DNA of 64,000 nt. Origin: Fibrobacter sp. UBA7003 (GTDB lineage: Bacteria > Fibrobacterota > Fibrobacteria > Fibrobacterales > Fibrobacteraceae). Numbering within the stretch: position 1 is the stretch's first letter; the number at the start of each line of letters is the position of its first letter. The position numbers were made by a program, and so were the translations under genes. Positions 1 through 8,011 of the stretch are shown here, in pieces. A model generated the notes under the pieces. That model saw nothing but the letters and a program-made list of their open reading frames with translations, was not told the DNA's origin and did not search any database. The DNA lies in NCBI GenBank assembly GCA_002449765.1, contig DJXN01000012.1, forward strand, positions 62,001 to 126,000, in the 5' to 3' direction.

Positions 1-316
1 CGACATGCGCGACATTCCCTTCCACCGCATTCACGACGCGGATACCGCGGCCTTCGATACGGGTCTTGCGCGCCGTCATGAAAAGCGACGGGACAAGCGT
101 CAGCATGAAGAGGAAGCAGACTCCCGAGAAAACCCACGGCAGCCAGAAATTCGCGACAAAGCCCACCACCAGCGAAAACAGGAACAGGCTCGCACAGGCG
201 CGGCCCGCATAGGTGAAGCGTTCGCGCCACAGGTAATAGAGCCGCATCAGGATTCCGGCACGGCGCGGAGTCCTGGGGATAGAATCCAGAAACCACTTGA
301 AAAACGACTGCCTCAA
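1..316 (-). CDS. DUF58 family membrane-anchored protein (partial)
   Basis: The gene runs leftward off the window edge, so only the N-terminal part is visible. It shows a basic stretch, two adjacent hydrophobic helices, and the beginning of a soluble part. A two-helix anchor followed by a soluble DUF58 domain, directly downstream of a MoxR ATPase, is the usual MoxR-DUF58 pairing; these modules are thought to act as chaperones or maturation factors for envelope or metal-dependent proteins. The start is unsettled. A TTG at 316 lies 2 nt after the MoxR stop and suggests coupled translation, while an ATG at 247 would give a shorter protein that begins just before the first helix. The family call rests on neighbour and topology more than on conserved residues. 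Confidence 0.6.
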   Translation of the reverse strand, partial: MRQSFFKWFLDSIPRTPRRAGILMRLYYLWRERFTYAGRACASLFLFSLVVGFVANFWLPWVFSGVCFLFMLTLVPSLFMTARKTRIEGRGIRVVNAVEGNVAHV

Positions 317-318
317 GC

Positions 319-1227
319 TTACCTGGGGATAGACGTTTGCGAGAGGATTCCCGAGAGAATGGCATGCGATGCGCCGGGCGCACTTTCTTTCGCGAACACG
401 CGGTGTTCCATCACCGGGTAGAACACCCTCTGGATATCATCGGGATTCACGAAATCGCGCCCCGCGACAAATGCGCACGCCCTCGCCATCGAAAGCAGGT
501 TGATTCCTGCGCGCGGGCTTGCGGCAAGCCGCACCCCCGCATCGCCGCGCGTCGCCTGCACGAGCGACACCGCATAGCGTTCCAGCGACTCGTCGACATG
601 GACATCCCGCACCTGGGCCCGCGCGTCCAGGACGCCTTCCGGCGACGTCACCGCGCCGAGCTTTGCCAAAGGCCGCCCCGCGCGGTGGCTCCTCACGATG
701 TCGAGTTCTGTCTCCGCCGTGGGGTAGCCGAGCGAAAGCCGTATCATGAAGCGGTCCATCTGCGCCTCGGGAAGCGGGAAAACCCCGTGGAATTCCACCG
801 GGTTCTCGGTCGCGAGCACCATGAAGAGTTCGGGCAGCGCGTGGCGTTCGCCCTCGAGGCTCACCTGCCGCTCTTCCATCGCTTCCAGGAGGGCGCTCTG
901 CGTGCGCGGCGAGGCTCGGTTGATTTCATCGGCCAGGAGCACCTGGGTAAACACGGGTCCCTTGCGAATTTCGAACTCGCCCGTATTCGCCTTGAACACC
1001 GCACCTCCCGTCACGTCGGCGGGCAAAAGGTCGGGCGTGAACTGGATACGCGCGAAGTCGGCACCGACAGCCGCCGCCAGCGCCTTCGCGAGCGTCGTCT
1101 TGCCCGTGCCGGGCACATCCTCGATCAGCACGTGGCCATCGGCAAGGAGCGCCATCACAAGCAGTTCAACGGAATCGTGCTTTCCAAGCAGCACGGAATC
1201 AAGAGCGTCAACAAGTTTTTTCACCAT
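319..1227 (-). CDS. MoxR-family AAA+ ATPase
   Basis: About 302 residues, the normal MoxR size. Walker A (DVPGTGKTTLAKAL) lies near residues 37-50, Walker B (LLADEINRA) near residue 100, followed by the MoxR-typical stretch ALLEAMEERQVSLEG and sensor motifs (LATENP). MoxR ATPases are cytosolic chaperone-like AAA+ proteins that act with a DUF58 or VWA partner, encoded here immediately downstream. I chose ATG 1227 rather than the ATG five codons upstream (1242), because a TATTTT hexamer on the minus strand (1234-1239) sits exactly 6 nt before 1227 and would overlap the longer reading. It is divergent from mnmA. The family is certain; the target is unknown. Confidence 0.93.
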   Translation of the reverse strand: MVKKLVDALDSVLLGKHDSVELLVMALLADGHVLIEDVPGTGKTTLAKALAAAVGADFARIQFTPDLLPADVTGGAVFKANTGEFEIRKGPVFTQVLLADEINRASPRTQSALLEAMEERQVSLEGERHALPELFMVLATENPVEFHGVFPLPEAQMDRFMIRLSLGYPTAETELDIVRSHRAGRPLAKLGAVTSPEGVLDARAQVRDVHVDESLERYAVSLVQATRGDAGVRLAASPRAGINLLSMARACAFVAGRDFVNPDDIQRVFYPVMEHRVFAKESAPGASHAILSGILSQTSIPR

Positions 1228-1233
1228 ATCCGT

Positions 1234-1239
1234 AAAATA
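1234..1239 (-). promoter_or_regulatory. -10 element of the MoxR gene (leaderless type)
   Basis: TATTTT on the minus strand, 6 nt before the preferred ATG at 1227. No Shine-Dalgarno-like sequence lies between them. With the usual 6-7 nt from -10 to +1, transcription would begin at the start codon. No clear -35 element was found. Confidence 0.45.
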
Positions 1240-1300
1240 CATTTCTATCCGCCCGCGCGGTTCAGAAATTTTCGCAAAAATGCCCGCCTTTCTTCTTTTC

Positions 1301-1306
1301 TATATT
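1301..1306 (+). promoter_or_regulatory. -10 element of mnmA (leaderless type)
   Basis: TATATT followed by TTTGGT and then the ATG at 1313. The 6-nt gap leaves no room for a ribosome binding site, so the mRNA probably begins at or next to the AUG. No convincing -35 hexamer was found at a 17-nt spacing. Confidence 0.5.
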
Positions 1307-1312
1307 TTTGGT

Positions 1313-2413
1313 ATGGAAATAGAGAAGCAAACCGTCGCCGTAGGGCTTTCCGGAGGAGTCGACTCCTCGCTCGCCGCCTGGACCCTCAAGCAGCAGGGCT
1401 ACAACGTCGTGGGCATCACCATGTCCACATGGGACAACTCCATCCCCGGCATGCCCAAGATCGAGGGCCGTTCCGGATGCTTCGGCCCCAACGAGGACGA
1501 AAGCATCGCCGAGGCGCAGGAAATCGCGAAACGCATGGGAATCCCGCACTACACCGTCCCCGTCTCCGACGAATACAAGCGCCAGGTGCTCGACTATTTC
1601 CGCAGCGAATACCGCGCGGGCCGCACCCCCAACCCCTGCGTCCGCTGCAATCAGACCATCAAGTTCGGCGCCCTCCTGCATACCGCACGCAAGATGGGAA
1701 TCGCCTTCGACCGATTCGCCACCGGCCACTACGCGCGCCTCGAATTTACCACCCCCGACAGGCCGTTCCTCTACCGTGCCGCCGACAATTCTAAGGACCA
1801 GTCGTACTTCCTTTCGAGACTGAGCATGGACCAGCTTTCCACCGTCATCTTCCCGCTCGGCGGCATGCACAAGGAAGACGTGAAGAACCTGGCCCGCGAC
1901 CTCGGCTGGAACGACTACGCCGACAAGAAGGAAAGCCAGGACTTCCTCGAATGCGGAGACTACTCCGTACTCTTCGACGAGAGCGACAACGTCCCCGGCG
2001 ACTTCGTGGATATAAACGGCAAAATCCTCGGCAAGCACAAGGGAATCGTCCACTACACCATCGGGCAACGCAAGGGGCTAAACATCGGCGGCCAGCCGGA
2101 ACCCCTGTTCGTCGTGAGCATCGACGCCAAGAACAACCGCGTCGTCCTCGGACCACGCAGCACCCTGCAGTGCCACCAGGTCCACGCCGTAAACCTGAAC
2201 CTAATGGTCGACCGCGACTCTTCCCTGCTTACAGGCAAGCTGTCCGCGCAGATCAGGCTCGGGCACAAGGGCGCACCCGCGCACATCACGCAGCTCGAGA
2301 ACGACAGTATCTCCGTGGAATTCGAAGAGCCCCAGTTCGCATCGACACCGGGGCAAATCCTGGTACTCTACGACGGAGACGGTGTTGTCGCCTCCGCCGT
2401 CATCGACAAGTAA
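1313..2413 (+). CDS. mnmA: tRNA-specific 2-thiouridylase MnmA
   Basis: 366 residues, normal for MnmA, which adds sulfur to C2 of uridine 34 in tRNAs for Lys, Glu and Gln. The PP-loop SGGVDSS is at residues 13-19. The catalytic region has a CxxC form (PNPCVRCN, C109 and C112), and the family block ATGHYARL follows near residue 137. The second cysteine, which in Escherichia coli lies in a GICF context, is here C214 in the string ESQDFLECGDY, two positions later than expected. ATG 1313 fits the family N-terminus; the upstream in-frame extension is antisense to the MoxR gene and is not coding. It is convergent with nadE, 3 nt apart. Confidence 0.96.
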   Translation: MEIEKQTVAVGLSGGVDSSLAAWTLKQQGYNVVGITMSTWDNSIPGMPKIEGRSGCFGPNEDESIAEAQEIAKRMGIPHYTVPVSDEYKRQVLDYFRSEYRAGRTPNPCVRCNQTIKFGALLHTARKMGIAFDRFATGHYARLEFTTPDRPFLYRAADNSKDQSYFLSRLSMDQLSTVIFPLGGMHKEDVKNLARDLGWNDYADKKESQDFLECGDYSVLFDESDNVPGDFVDINGKILGKHKGIVHYTIGQRKGLNIGGQPEPLFVVSIDAKNNRVVLGPRSTLQCHQVHAVNLNLMVDRDSSLLTGKLSAQIRLGHKGAPAHITQLENDSISVEFEEPQFASTPGQILVLYDGDGVVASAVIDK

Positions 2414-2416
2414 AAA

Positions 2417-3961
2417 CTAGCCCTGGCTTTCGGTATATTCGCCGCCGAACGCCATCCCGCTCACCGAGAGGATCGGCGGGAACTGGATGCGTTTCGCAAG
2501 CGCAAGCCCGCGGAAGCGCCTGTGCCATGCGCGCATGTCCTCGAGCGCATCGGCCTTCGTCTTGAAAAGCTTCTTGAAGTACTTCGGGTCCGCCCCGATT
2601 TCCCTGCAGAGAGTTCCCTTCTCGAGCAGTTTCTCCGTATCCTCGAGACCATGGTTCTGGTCTACCCAGTAGGCGAATAGCCTGTCGTGGTACGGGTACT
2701 TGATCGGATCGCCCTTGCCCTCGTCCACGTTCATCGCCTCGCTGAGTTCCGCACTCGCGGGTACGTCGATGGAAGCCTTCGGGATGATTTCCTTCTTGCG
2801 GTTGATATAGCGGGCCAGTTCGTACACCTGGGTCTTCCAGAGGTCGCCGAGCGCGCACATCACGCCGCAGGTATCGCCGTAGAGCGTGCAGTAACCGGCA
2901 GTGGCCTCGCTCTTGTTGCCGTTGCAGGTGATACCCGCACCGAGCACGGATGCAATCGAAAGCAGCACGGAAGAAGAACGGGTGCGCGCCTGCAAGTTCT
3001 CGTAAGCAAGCCCTTCGATATTGATTTTCCTGTCGCTACGTTCGAACTTGCACTTGGAGAGGCTCCCGCGCACGGCTTCGAGCATGTCAGAAATCGGGGC
3101 GACCATGTAAGGCGTCTTCAGGTTCTTCGCGAGATCGCGAGCCGCATTCTTCGTGGTATCGGAATTGAAGCGCGTCGGCATATTCACAAGGTAAACATTC
3201 TTCGCGCCAATCGCCTCCACGTACAAGGCCGCAGAAACGGCACTGTCGATACCGCCGCTCGCACCGATGACCATGCGTTCGATATGGAACTTCTTCAGGT
3301 TCTCGCGGATCATGTACACGAGCGCATCATGGAGCTGTGCAATCGGCTCCGCGGGCTTCACGGACTTTTGACCCGAAATAAACTTCACGCGGCCCTTCGT
3401 AATATCCAGCAGGGCCTCGCATTCGCGGAACTGCGGCATGCGGTAGGCAATTTTGCCCGTCCTGTCGTACACGCGGCAACCGCCATCGAGCGCATAGATG
3501 TTCTTGCCGGAATTCTCCGTCCCGACAGCGCCCATGTAGACAATCGCCTTCTTGTTTTCCTTCACGAAATCCGTGCAGAACTCGTCGACGTATTCTTCCT
3601 TGACAATCGAGAATTCCTGATAATCAGAGACGACCTCGAAGTCGTTCTTCCAGTCTTCGACACAGCCATTCACATAATGGTTGTACATGAATTCTTCGAG
3701 CATCGCACTCGTACCTGCGAGAATCTCGACACCCTTCGAAACCTTTTCAAGTTCCACTTCCGCATCACGGCACCTTATCTGGAAGCCGATTTCGTCTTGT
3801 CTGGAGCCGAGCCTGCTGAAATCGCCAGATACCGAAAATTCCGGGAACAGCACCACCTCCGCACCCGCCTTCTTGGCGCGCGCGACAGCGGCCTTCATTG
3901 TCTTGAAATTTTCTTCCGGCTTTCCCGGAACCACATTCATCTGCGCTATATAAACCTTCAT
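2417..3961 (-). CDS. nadE: NAD synthetase with shortened nitrilase-like N-terminal domain
   Basis: 514 residues; makes NAD from deamido-NAD and ATP with ammonia as nitrogen donor. The C-terminal synthetase domain is intact, with the P-loop GASGGIDSA at about 233-241 and the following NMPTRFNSD block. The N-terminal domain begins like a glutamine-hydrolysing nitrilase domain (E41 in LFPEFSVSG) and ends like one (VYDRTGKIAYRMPQF, near 164-178). The middle is about 60 residues shorter than usual, and neither the lysine loop (LPNYxVFDE type) nor the catalytic-cysteine CEDLW motif can be found. Ammonia-dependent activity is therefore likely. A TATATT at 3988-3993 (minus) and an AAGAGG before ATG 3961 mark the start. 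Confidence 0.9.
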   Translation of the reverse strand: MKVYIAQMNVVPGKPEENFKTMKAAVARAKKAGAEVVLFPEFSVSGDFSRLGSRQDEIGFQIRCRDAEVELEKVSKGVEILAGTSAMLEEFMYNHYVNGCVEDWKNDFEVVSDYQEFSIVKEEYVDEFCTDFVKENKKAIVYMGAVGTENSGKNIYALDGGCRVYDRTGKIAYRMPQFRECEALLDITKGRVKFISGQKSVKPAEPIAQLHDALVYMIRENLKKFHIERMVIGASGGIDSAVSAALYVEAIGAKNVYLVNMPTRFNSDTTKNAARDLAKNLKTPYMVAPISDMLEAVRGSLSKCKFERSDRKINIEGLAYENLQARTRSSSVLLSIASVLGAGITCNGNKSEATAGYCTLYGDTCGVMCALGDLWKTQVYELARYINRKKEIIPKASIDVPASAELSEAMNVDEGKGDPIKYPYHDRLFAYWVDQNHGLEDTEKLLEKGTLCREIGADPKYFKKLFKTKADALEDMRAWHRRFRGLALAKRIQFPPILSVSGMAFGGEYTESQG

Positions 3962-4055
3962 GGCAAGCCTCTTGTATATTCAATCCAAATATAAAAAACG
4001 CTGCCAGCACAAGACCGGCAACGTCATAATCACTCAATGGCGTTCAGCCTCGCCA

Positions 4056-5234
4056 CTATTCGTACTCCGGAGCAATCCAGTCCTCAGGAATCGAGGGATC
4101 GTCGGGATCCGAATTGCCGTAGTTGAAGAACGAGCCGGCCTTCCATTTCGAGACAGAGCCTATCACGGCCGGAGTGCACTTGCCGCCCAGGCAGCCGGTC
4201 ACCTTCATCAGCAGCTGGTTGCCGTAGACATCCCACGTTCCCTGCTTGAGCGCCTTGTTCTCGTTGCCCTTGAAGGCCTTCACCTCGAAGGTGCGGTCGG
4301 TGCGCAAGTCAAGAGACCAGGCGAGGCCGCCTTCGTCAGATTCCCATTCGCCCTCGAGATCGGCAGCAGGCACTTCGTTATACTTCAATTCGCTCAACGT
4401 GCACGAGACATCTTCCGCTGATATAGTCAACGTCTTGTAATCCGAGCTCACGGAAGCCGACACCAGCGCATACACAGGAGCACTGTAGAACAACGGGCGC
4501 ATCAGGAGCTTGCCGCGGTGGATGTCGTAATAGCCGGCAGACCAGGATACAAGAGAATCGTTCGTTTGTTTGGCATTTCGGACAACATCGGTCGCCACAT
4601 AGCGGCCCTTATAGAAGCTATAACCCGTAAAGGTATTCTCGCCGGTCTTGCAAAAGAGTTCCTTCGATGCAAGGCTGTCGCCGTTCCAGACTACCGAGGA
4701 ATTCTTCTTGACGGAAGTCTCGCCAACATCCTTGTATTCCCCGCCATCCAGGGAATACTGCAGCTGGTCATCCTCGTTCACGATAAATCTCATGGAGTGG
4801 TCGGAATCCTTCTCCACCAGCTTTTCCATGGACTTAATCGCATCGTAATCTATCTTGATAGAAGTAATGGCACCCTGGCTAAAATTGAGCACGCCATCCT
4901 TGAAATCGGACGGGGCGGCAAGCCATGCCGTGTCGGGAATCCAGAGAGAGAACAGGCCGTGCTTCTCGCCCGTCGCCAGGTAGATGTCGCGCCCGAACAG
5001 GCCCTTGAGGGTCATGTTCTTCTCGAGGTCGTCGAGGGTGGCCGCGCGTGCACCCTTGGGAATATCCTTCGAGACAGACGAAGACGATTCTTCCTCCTGC
5101 GAAGAAGAAGACTTCCCGGAATCATCGGCAGAAGACAAGATATCATCATCGGTATCGGACGGAGAGCTGCCGCCACAGGCGACAAGCGAAATCGAAGCGG
5201 CCAAAATGCCCGCACAAAGCAAATATTTTTTCAT
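4056..5234 (-). CDS. Lipoprotein with poly-serine linker, function unknown
   Basis: 392 residues. The start is ATG 5234, 6 nt downstream of an AGAGG ribosome binding site and below a TATATT -10 (5253-5258); the long open frame upstream is not coding. The N-terminus is a lipoprotein signal (MKKYLLCAGILAASISLVAC), followed by an acidic and serine-rich linker (SSSSQEEESSSSV). This lipobox-plus-serine-linker form recurs in Fibrobacter surface lipoproteins. The mature part has repeated strand-like segments, and near the C-terminus a stretch (LEGEWESDEGG to QGTWDVYGNQ) resembling lipocalin-like META or extracellular beta-barrel repeats. No catalytic motif is recognised. Probably attached to the outer membrane. 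Confidence 0.85.
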   Translation of the reverse strand: MKKYLLCAGILAASISLVACGGSSPSDTDDDILSSADDSGKSSSSQEEESSSSVSKDIPKGARAATLDDLEKNMTLKGLFGRDIYLATGEKHGLFSLWIPDTAWLAAPSDFKDGVLNFSQGAITSIKIDYDAIKSMEKLVEKDSDHSMRFIVNEDDQLQYSLDGGEYKDVGETSVKKNSSVVWNGDSLASKELFCKTGENTFTGYSFYKGRYVATDVVRNAKQTNDSLVSWSAGYYDIHRGKLLMRPLFYSAPVYALVSASVSSDYKTLTISAEDVSCTLSELKYNEVPAADLEGEWESDEGGLAWSLDLRTDRTFEVKAFKGNENKALKQGTWDVYGNQLLMKVTGCLGGKCTPAVIGSVSKWKAGSFFNYGNSDPDDPSIPEDWIAPEYE

Positions 5235-5301
5235 AAGAACCTCTTTCCCTTGAATATACTCTTTTATACGGGAAACGACACGGAAAAACGCAAAAAACAT
5301 C

Positions 5302-6168
5302 CTACAAAGCGTTTTTCGGGTGATATTCGAGGTCTTTTTCCGCATTTTCGATGCCGGGTACGGCATCATAGAGGAATCCGGCGAGCGCCTGCTCGGCAGA
5401 AACGCGCCGTCCGCCAATCCAGTTCCGGAGTACCGCAAGCCTTTTCGCAATCCACCAAGGCAGCGGGAACATCTGGTGGCGTTTCCCCGCGGTACGCAAG
5501 ATGCGCGCCGCCATTTCGGCCATCGTCATCACCTCGGGGCCCGCAAGCGCATACGTATTCCCGATAGCCTCGGGAGCAAGACCCGCAGCGGCGATTCCCT
5601 TCACGAGGTCAACACTCCGGACGGGCTTCTTGCGCGCGGTACCGCCCCCCGGGAGCGGGTAGACCGGGAACCTGCAGACAAAGTCCGCATACATCCTGAA
5701 TTCAACACCCCCGCCGTCACCAATCACGAGGGTCGGCCGCACGATGGTCCAGTCAAGCCCGGATTCCTTTACCGCAGTCTCCCCCGCAAGCTTGCTTGCC
5801 CCGTAGGGAGTGAGCACCGGATAGGTGACAGAAATGCTCGAAACATAAAGCAGGCGACGCACGCCCGAATCTTGGCAGGCAGAGACCACGTTGCGCGTTC
5901 CGCCCGCGTTGATGCGCTCGAACGCGGAAGCATCCCTCGAAAGGAGAATTGCCGCCAGGTGGAAAACGCAGTCCACGCCATCGAACGCGGGCCGAATGGA
6001 GGCGTAGTCGGCAACATCGCCATAAACAACATCAATATTTCGAGGAAACGACTGCACCAGGGGATCACCGGGGAGCGTCAGGACACGCACACACACACCG
6101 CGTTCCTGTAGCTCCCGGCATAGCGCCCTCCCTACGACGCCAGCCCCGCCCGTTACCAGAGCCCGCAT
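5302..6168 (-). CDS. NAD(P)-dependent SDR-family epimerase/reductase
   Basis: 288 residues, extended short-chain dehydrogenase type. The Rossmann motif TGGAGVVGRAL begins at residue 6, DVADY marks the adenine-binding aspartate, FHLAA follows, and the catalytic YGASK (YxxxK) lies near residue 135. The family acts on nucleotide sugars, sterol-like or polyketide substrates. The substrate cannot be told from sequence, and the C-terminal half (PLPWWIAKRL) is like that of membrane-associated atypical SDRs. Its start codon overlaps the stop of the upstream dnaA-like gene by 1 nt, so the two are probably translated together. Confidence 0.85.
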   Translation of the reverse strand: MRALVTGGAGVVGRALCRELQERGVCVRVLTLPGDPLVQSFPRNIDVVYGDVADYASIRPAFDGVDCVFHLAAILLSRDASAFERINAGGTRNVVSACQDSGVRRLLYVSSISVTYPVLTPYGASKLAGETAVKESGLDWTIVRPTLVIGDGGGVEFRMYADFVCRFPVYPLPGGGTARKKPVRSVDLVKGIAAAGLAPEAIGNTYALAGPEVMTMAEMAARILRTAGKRHQMFPLPWWIAKRLAVLRNWIGGRRVSAEQALAGFLYDAVPGIENAEKDLEYHPKNAL

Positions 6169-7634
6169 CAGGACTCCAACATGTAACGCAAGTCCCTGAC
6201 GCGCCCCGCAAGGGCCTCGTCATCTTCCATCATCTTTTTGAGGGACTGAATGGCGGCAATCACCGAGGTATAATCGCGCTTAAAGACCTTGCCCACATCC
6301 TCGACCGTTTCGGAGGTGAGCTCGCGGCAAAGGAACATCGCCACCTTGCGCGGCAAGGAGGCGCCCTTGTCCTGGCGCCTGGAAGAAAGCACAATCGTGT
6401 CGACACGGAAGGAGGCGGCCACGGTTTCGCTGATATTCTTTAGCGTAAGCGTCGCGCCATCGTTTTGCGGGGATACAAGCAACTGCTTGATGCAGTGGAG
6501 GCTCAGTTCCACGCCGTTCAGTTTGTGCATGGCGTCGAGCCAGTGAAGCACGCTTTCGATGAGGCGCACGTTCGCACGCGGCGGAATGGAAAGGAACCTG
6601 CAGATTTCCTCGCGGTCTTCAGCCACGAACGGGAGATTCTCCGACTTCTTGCGGATAACGTCCATGCGAGTCTTCAGATCGGGTTCCTCGATCCCGACGG
6701 CGACACAACTTTCGAGATGGTTCAAAAGAATCGACGTAAACTGCGGCGTCTGATCGTCCGTCGGCTTCTCGCCCGGCATGAGCTTGCGGAACGAACCCGG
6801 ATGGCGGTCGCAACTCAAGATAATCTGCTTTCCCTCGTGACGGAGCGTGTTGATGAGTTTTGCAAGATGATCTTGGCAATAGACGCTGCTCTTGAGCAAC
6901 TGGATATCGTCCAAAAGCAGCACATCGCAATCGATATACATTCCCTGGAAGCGTTCCTTCAGCTCGTTCGCGAGAGTCCAGTTTTTCTTGGAAGACGCTC
7001 TCACGATATCCATGGTATCGCGCAAGAAGTCATAGGCCTGGCGATAAACGACCTTGAGCGAGGAGTTCCGCGCGCAAAGCCTCGCCGCAACGGCATGGAG
7101 CAGGTGCGTCTTGCCAAGGCCAGTCGCCCCGTAAACCAGGAGCGGGTTCATGGCCATGTCGCCCGGATGATCCACGACCGAAAGGCACGCCTTCAGCGCC
7201 GTGTTGTTGCAATCACCCTCGACAAAGTTCTCGAAGGTATAGTTTGCATAGAGTTTCGGGATGCGACACGACTTCTTGCGGGTGCGAGCAGTCGCTTCCG
7301 CCTGCTTGACAACCGCAGGGGCCACCGCCGGAGCCGAAAGCTTCATTTCGGGAACCGCCGCGGACTGCGCAATTTGACGCACGCGGTAATCGACAAAGGA
7401 AGACCCGACAACCGAGGCAAACGCCTTGCGCAAAAGTTCGCCATAGTGGCTGTTCAGCCAAGTTTCACGGAACTGGTCCGGGACTGTCAAATAAGCAATG
7501 CCATCGTCGATTCCCTCGAATCCGACCGCATCGAGAATAGCCATTCCAAAATCATTGCACTGCGAACGCATGTACTCCATGACCATCGGCCAGGGCGACG
7601 CAGATAAACTCAATAAGGTAACCGTATTTTCCAC
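6168..7634 (-). CDS. dnaA: Divergent DnaA replication initiator (or DnaA paralog)
   Basis: 488 residues with all four DnaA domains: domain I (about 15-85), a linker, the AAA+ domain with Walker A GATGLGKTHLLHA (169-181) and Walker B VLLLDDIQ (238-245), sensor II NVRLIES with R357, and a C-terminal helix-turn-helix region (about 425-488). Two key sites differ from textbook DnaA. The arginine-finger segment SRFEWGL is replaced by NHLESCV (304-310; H306 for Arg). The DnaA-box signature GGRDHTTV is replaced by a one-residue-shorter KRDYTSV (452-458; Tyr for His). GTG 7634 is the start. dnaN and recF are not adjacent. It may be the clade's working initiator or a specialised paralog. Confidence 0.82.
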   Translation of the reverse strand: MENTVTLLSLSASPWPMVMEYMRSQCNDFGMAILDAVGFEGIDDGIAYLTVPDQFRETWLNSHYGELLRKAFASVVGSSFVDYRVRQIAQSAAVPEMKLSAPAVAPAVVKQAEATARTRKKSCRIPKLYANYTFENFVEGDCNNTALKACLSVVDHPGDMAMNPLLVYGATGLGKTHLLHAVAARLCARNSSLKVVYRQAYDFLRDTMDIVRASSKKNWTLANELKERFQGMYIDCDVLLLDDIQLLKSSVYCQDHLAKLINTLRHEGKQIILSCDRHPGSFRKLMPGEKPTDDQTPQFTSILLNHLESCVAVGIEEPDLKTRMDVIRKKSENLPFVAEDREEICRFLSIPPRANVRLIESVLHWLDAMHKLNGVELSLHCIKQLLVSPQNDGATLTLKNISETVAASFRVDTIVLSSRRQDKGASLPRKVAMFLCRELTSETVEDVGKVFKRDYTSVIAAIQSLKKMMEDDEALAGRVRDLRYMLES

Positions 7635-8011
7635 AATAAACCAAATAAACCAAAAAAACTTTCGGGTTTAAAAATTAGATAAAGGGCCAACAGCGAAACC
7701 GGGGCTTTTTCTTTTTTTTTAAAAGCCCCCCAAAAAGGGCCAAAAAAGGCAATTTCCCACAAAAAACTTTTTATTCCCGCTTCTATCCCCAAATCTCGGG
7801 AGTTTAATCACGCAGCAATCAAGGTATCATCACTACCGACTGCACAACATATCAACAGAAAAATTTTCAATCATCCCTTGACAGCGAAAATAATGACCAT
7901 TTGTTCACTACAACCCTGACAAAATGCGTTTTTTTGTCAAATTTCGGCACTTTAGGAAGGCCCGGAATTCGTAAGTTGTTGATATTGTTGCCGTTATGTG
8001 AGTTTTATGTA
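7635..8011. other. AT-rich 377-bp spacer upstream of dnaA
   Basis: No convincing gene. It holds a TTTTCCACA (7627-7635) overlapping the dnaA start, which is one base off the DnaA box TTATCCACA, and a weaker TTTCCCACA at 7753-7761. A homopolymer-rich inverted repeat with GGGGCTTTT and AAAAGCCCC arms lies at 7701-7730. There is a perfect 8-bp inverted repeat, TGACAAAA with TTTTGTCA (7917-7939). Two inverted copies of a CAACA(A)TATCAACA sequence lie at 7845-7857 and 7976-7990. This is the dnaA control region; too few clear DnaA boxes are visible to call it oriC. Confidence 0.4.

Noticed and set aside
337..1794. A 485-codon plus-strand open frame across the MoxR gene and mnmA start
   Set aside because: It is antisense to MoxR and then out of frame with mnmA; Arg/His-rich composition marks it as a shadow.
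7635..8011. A definite oriC call
   Set aside because: One near-match DnaA box and one weak one are too few, and no skew information is available within the window.
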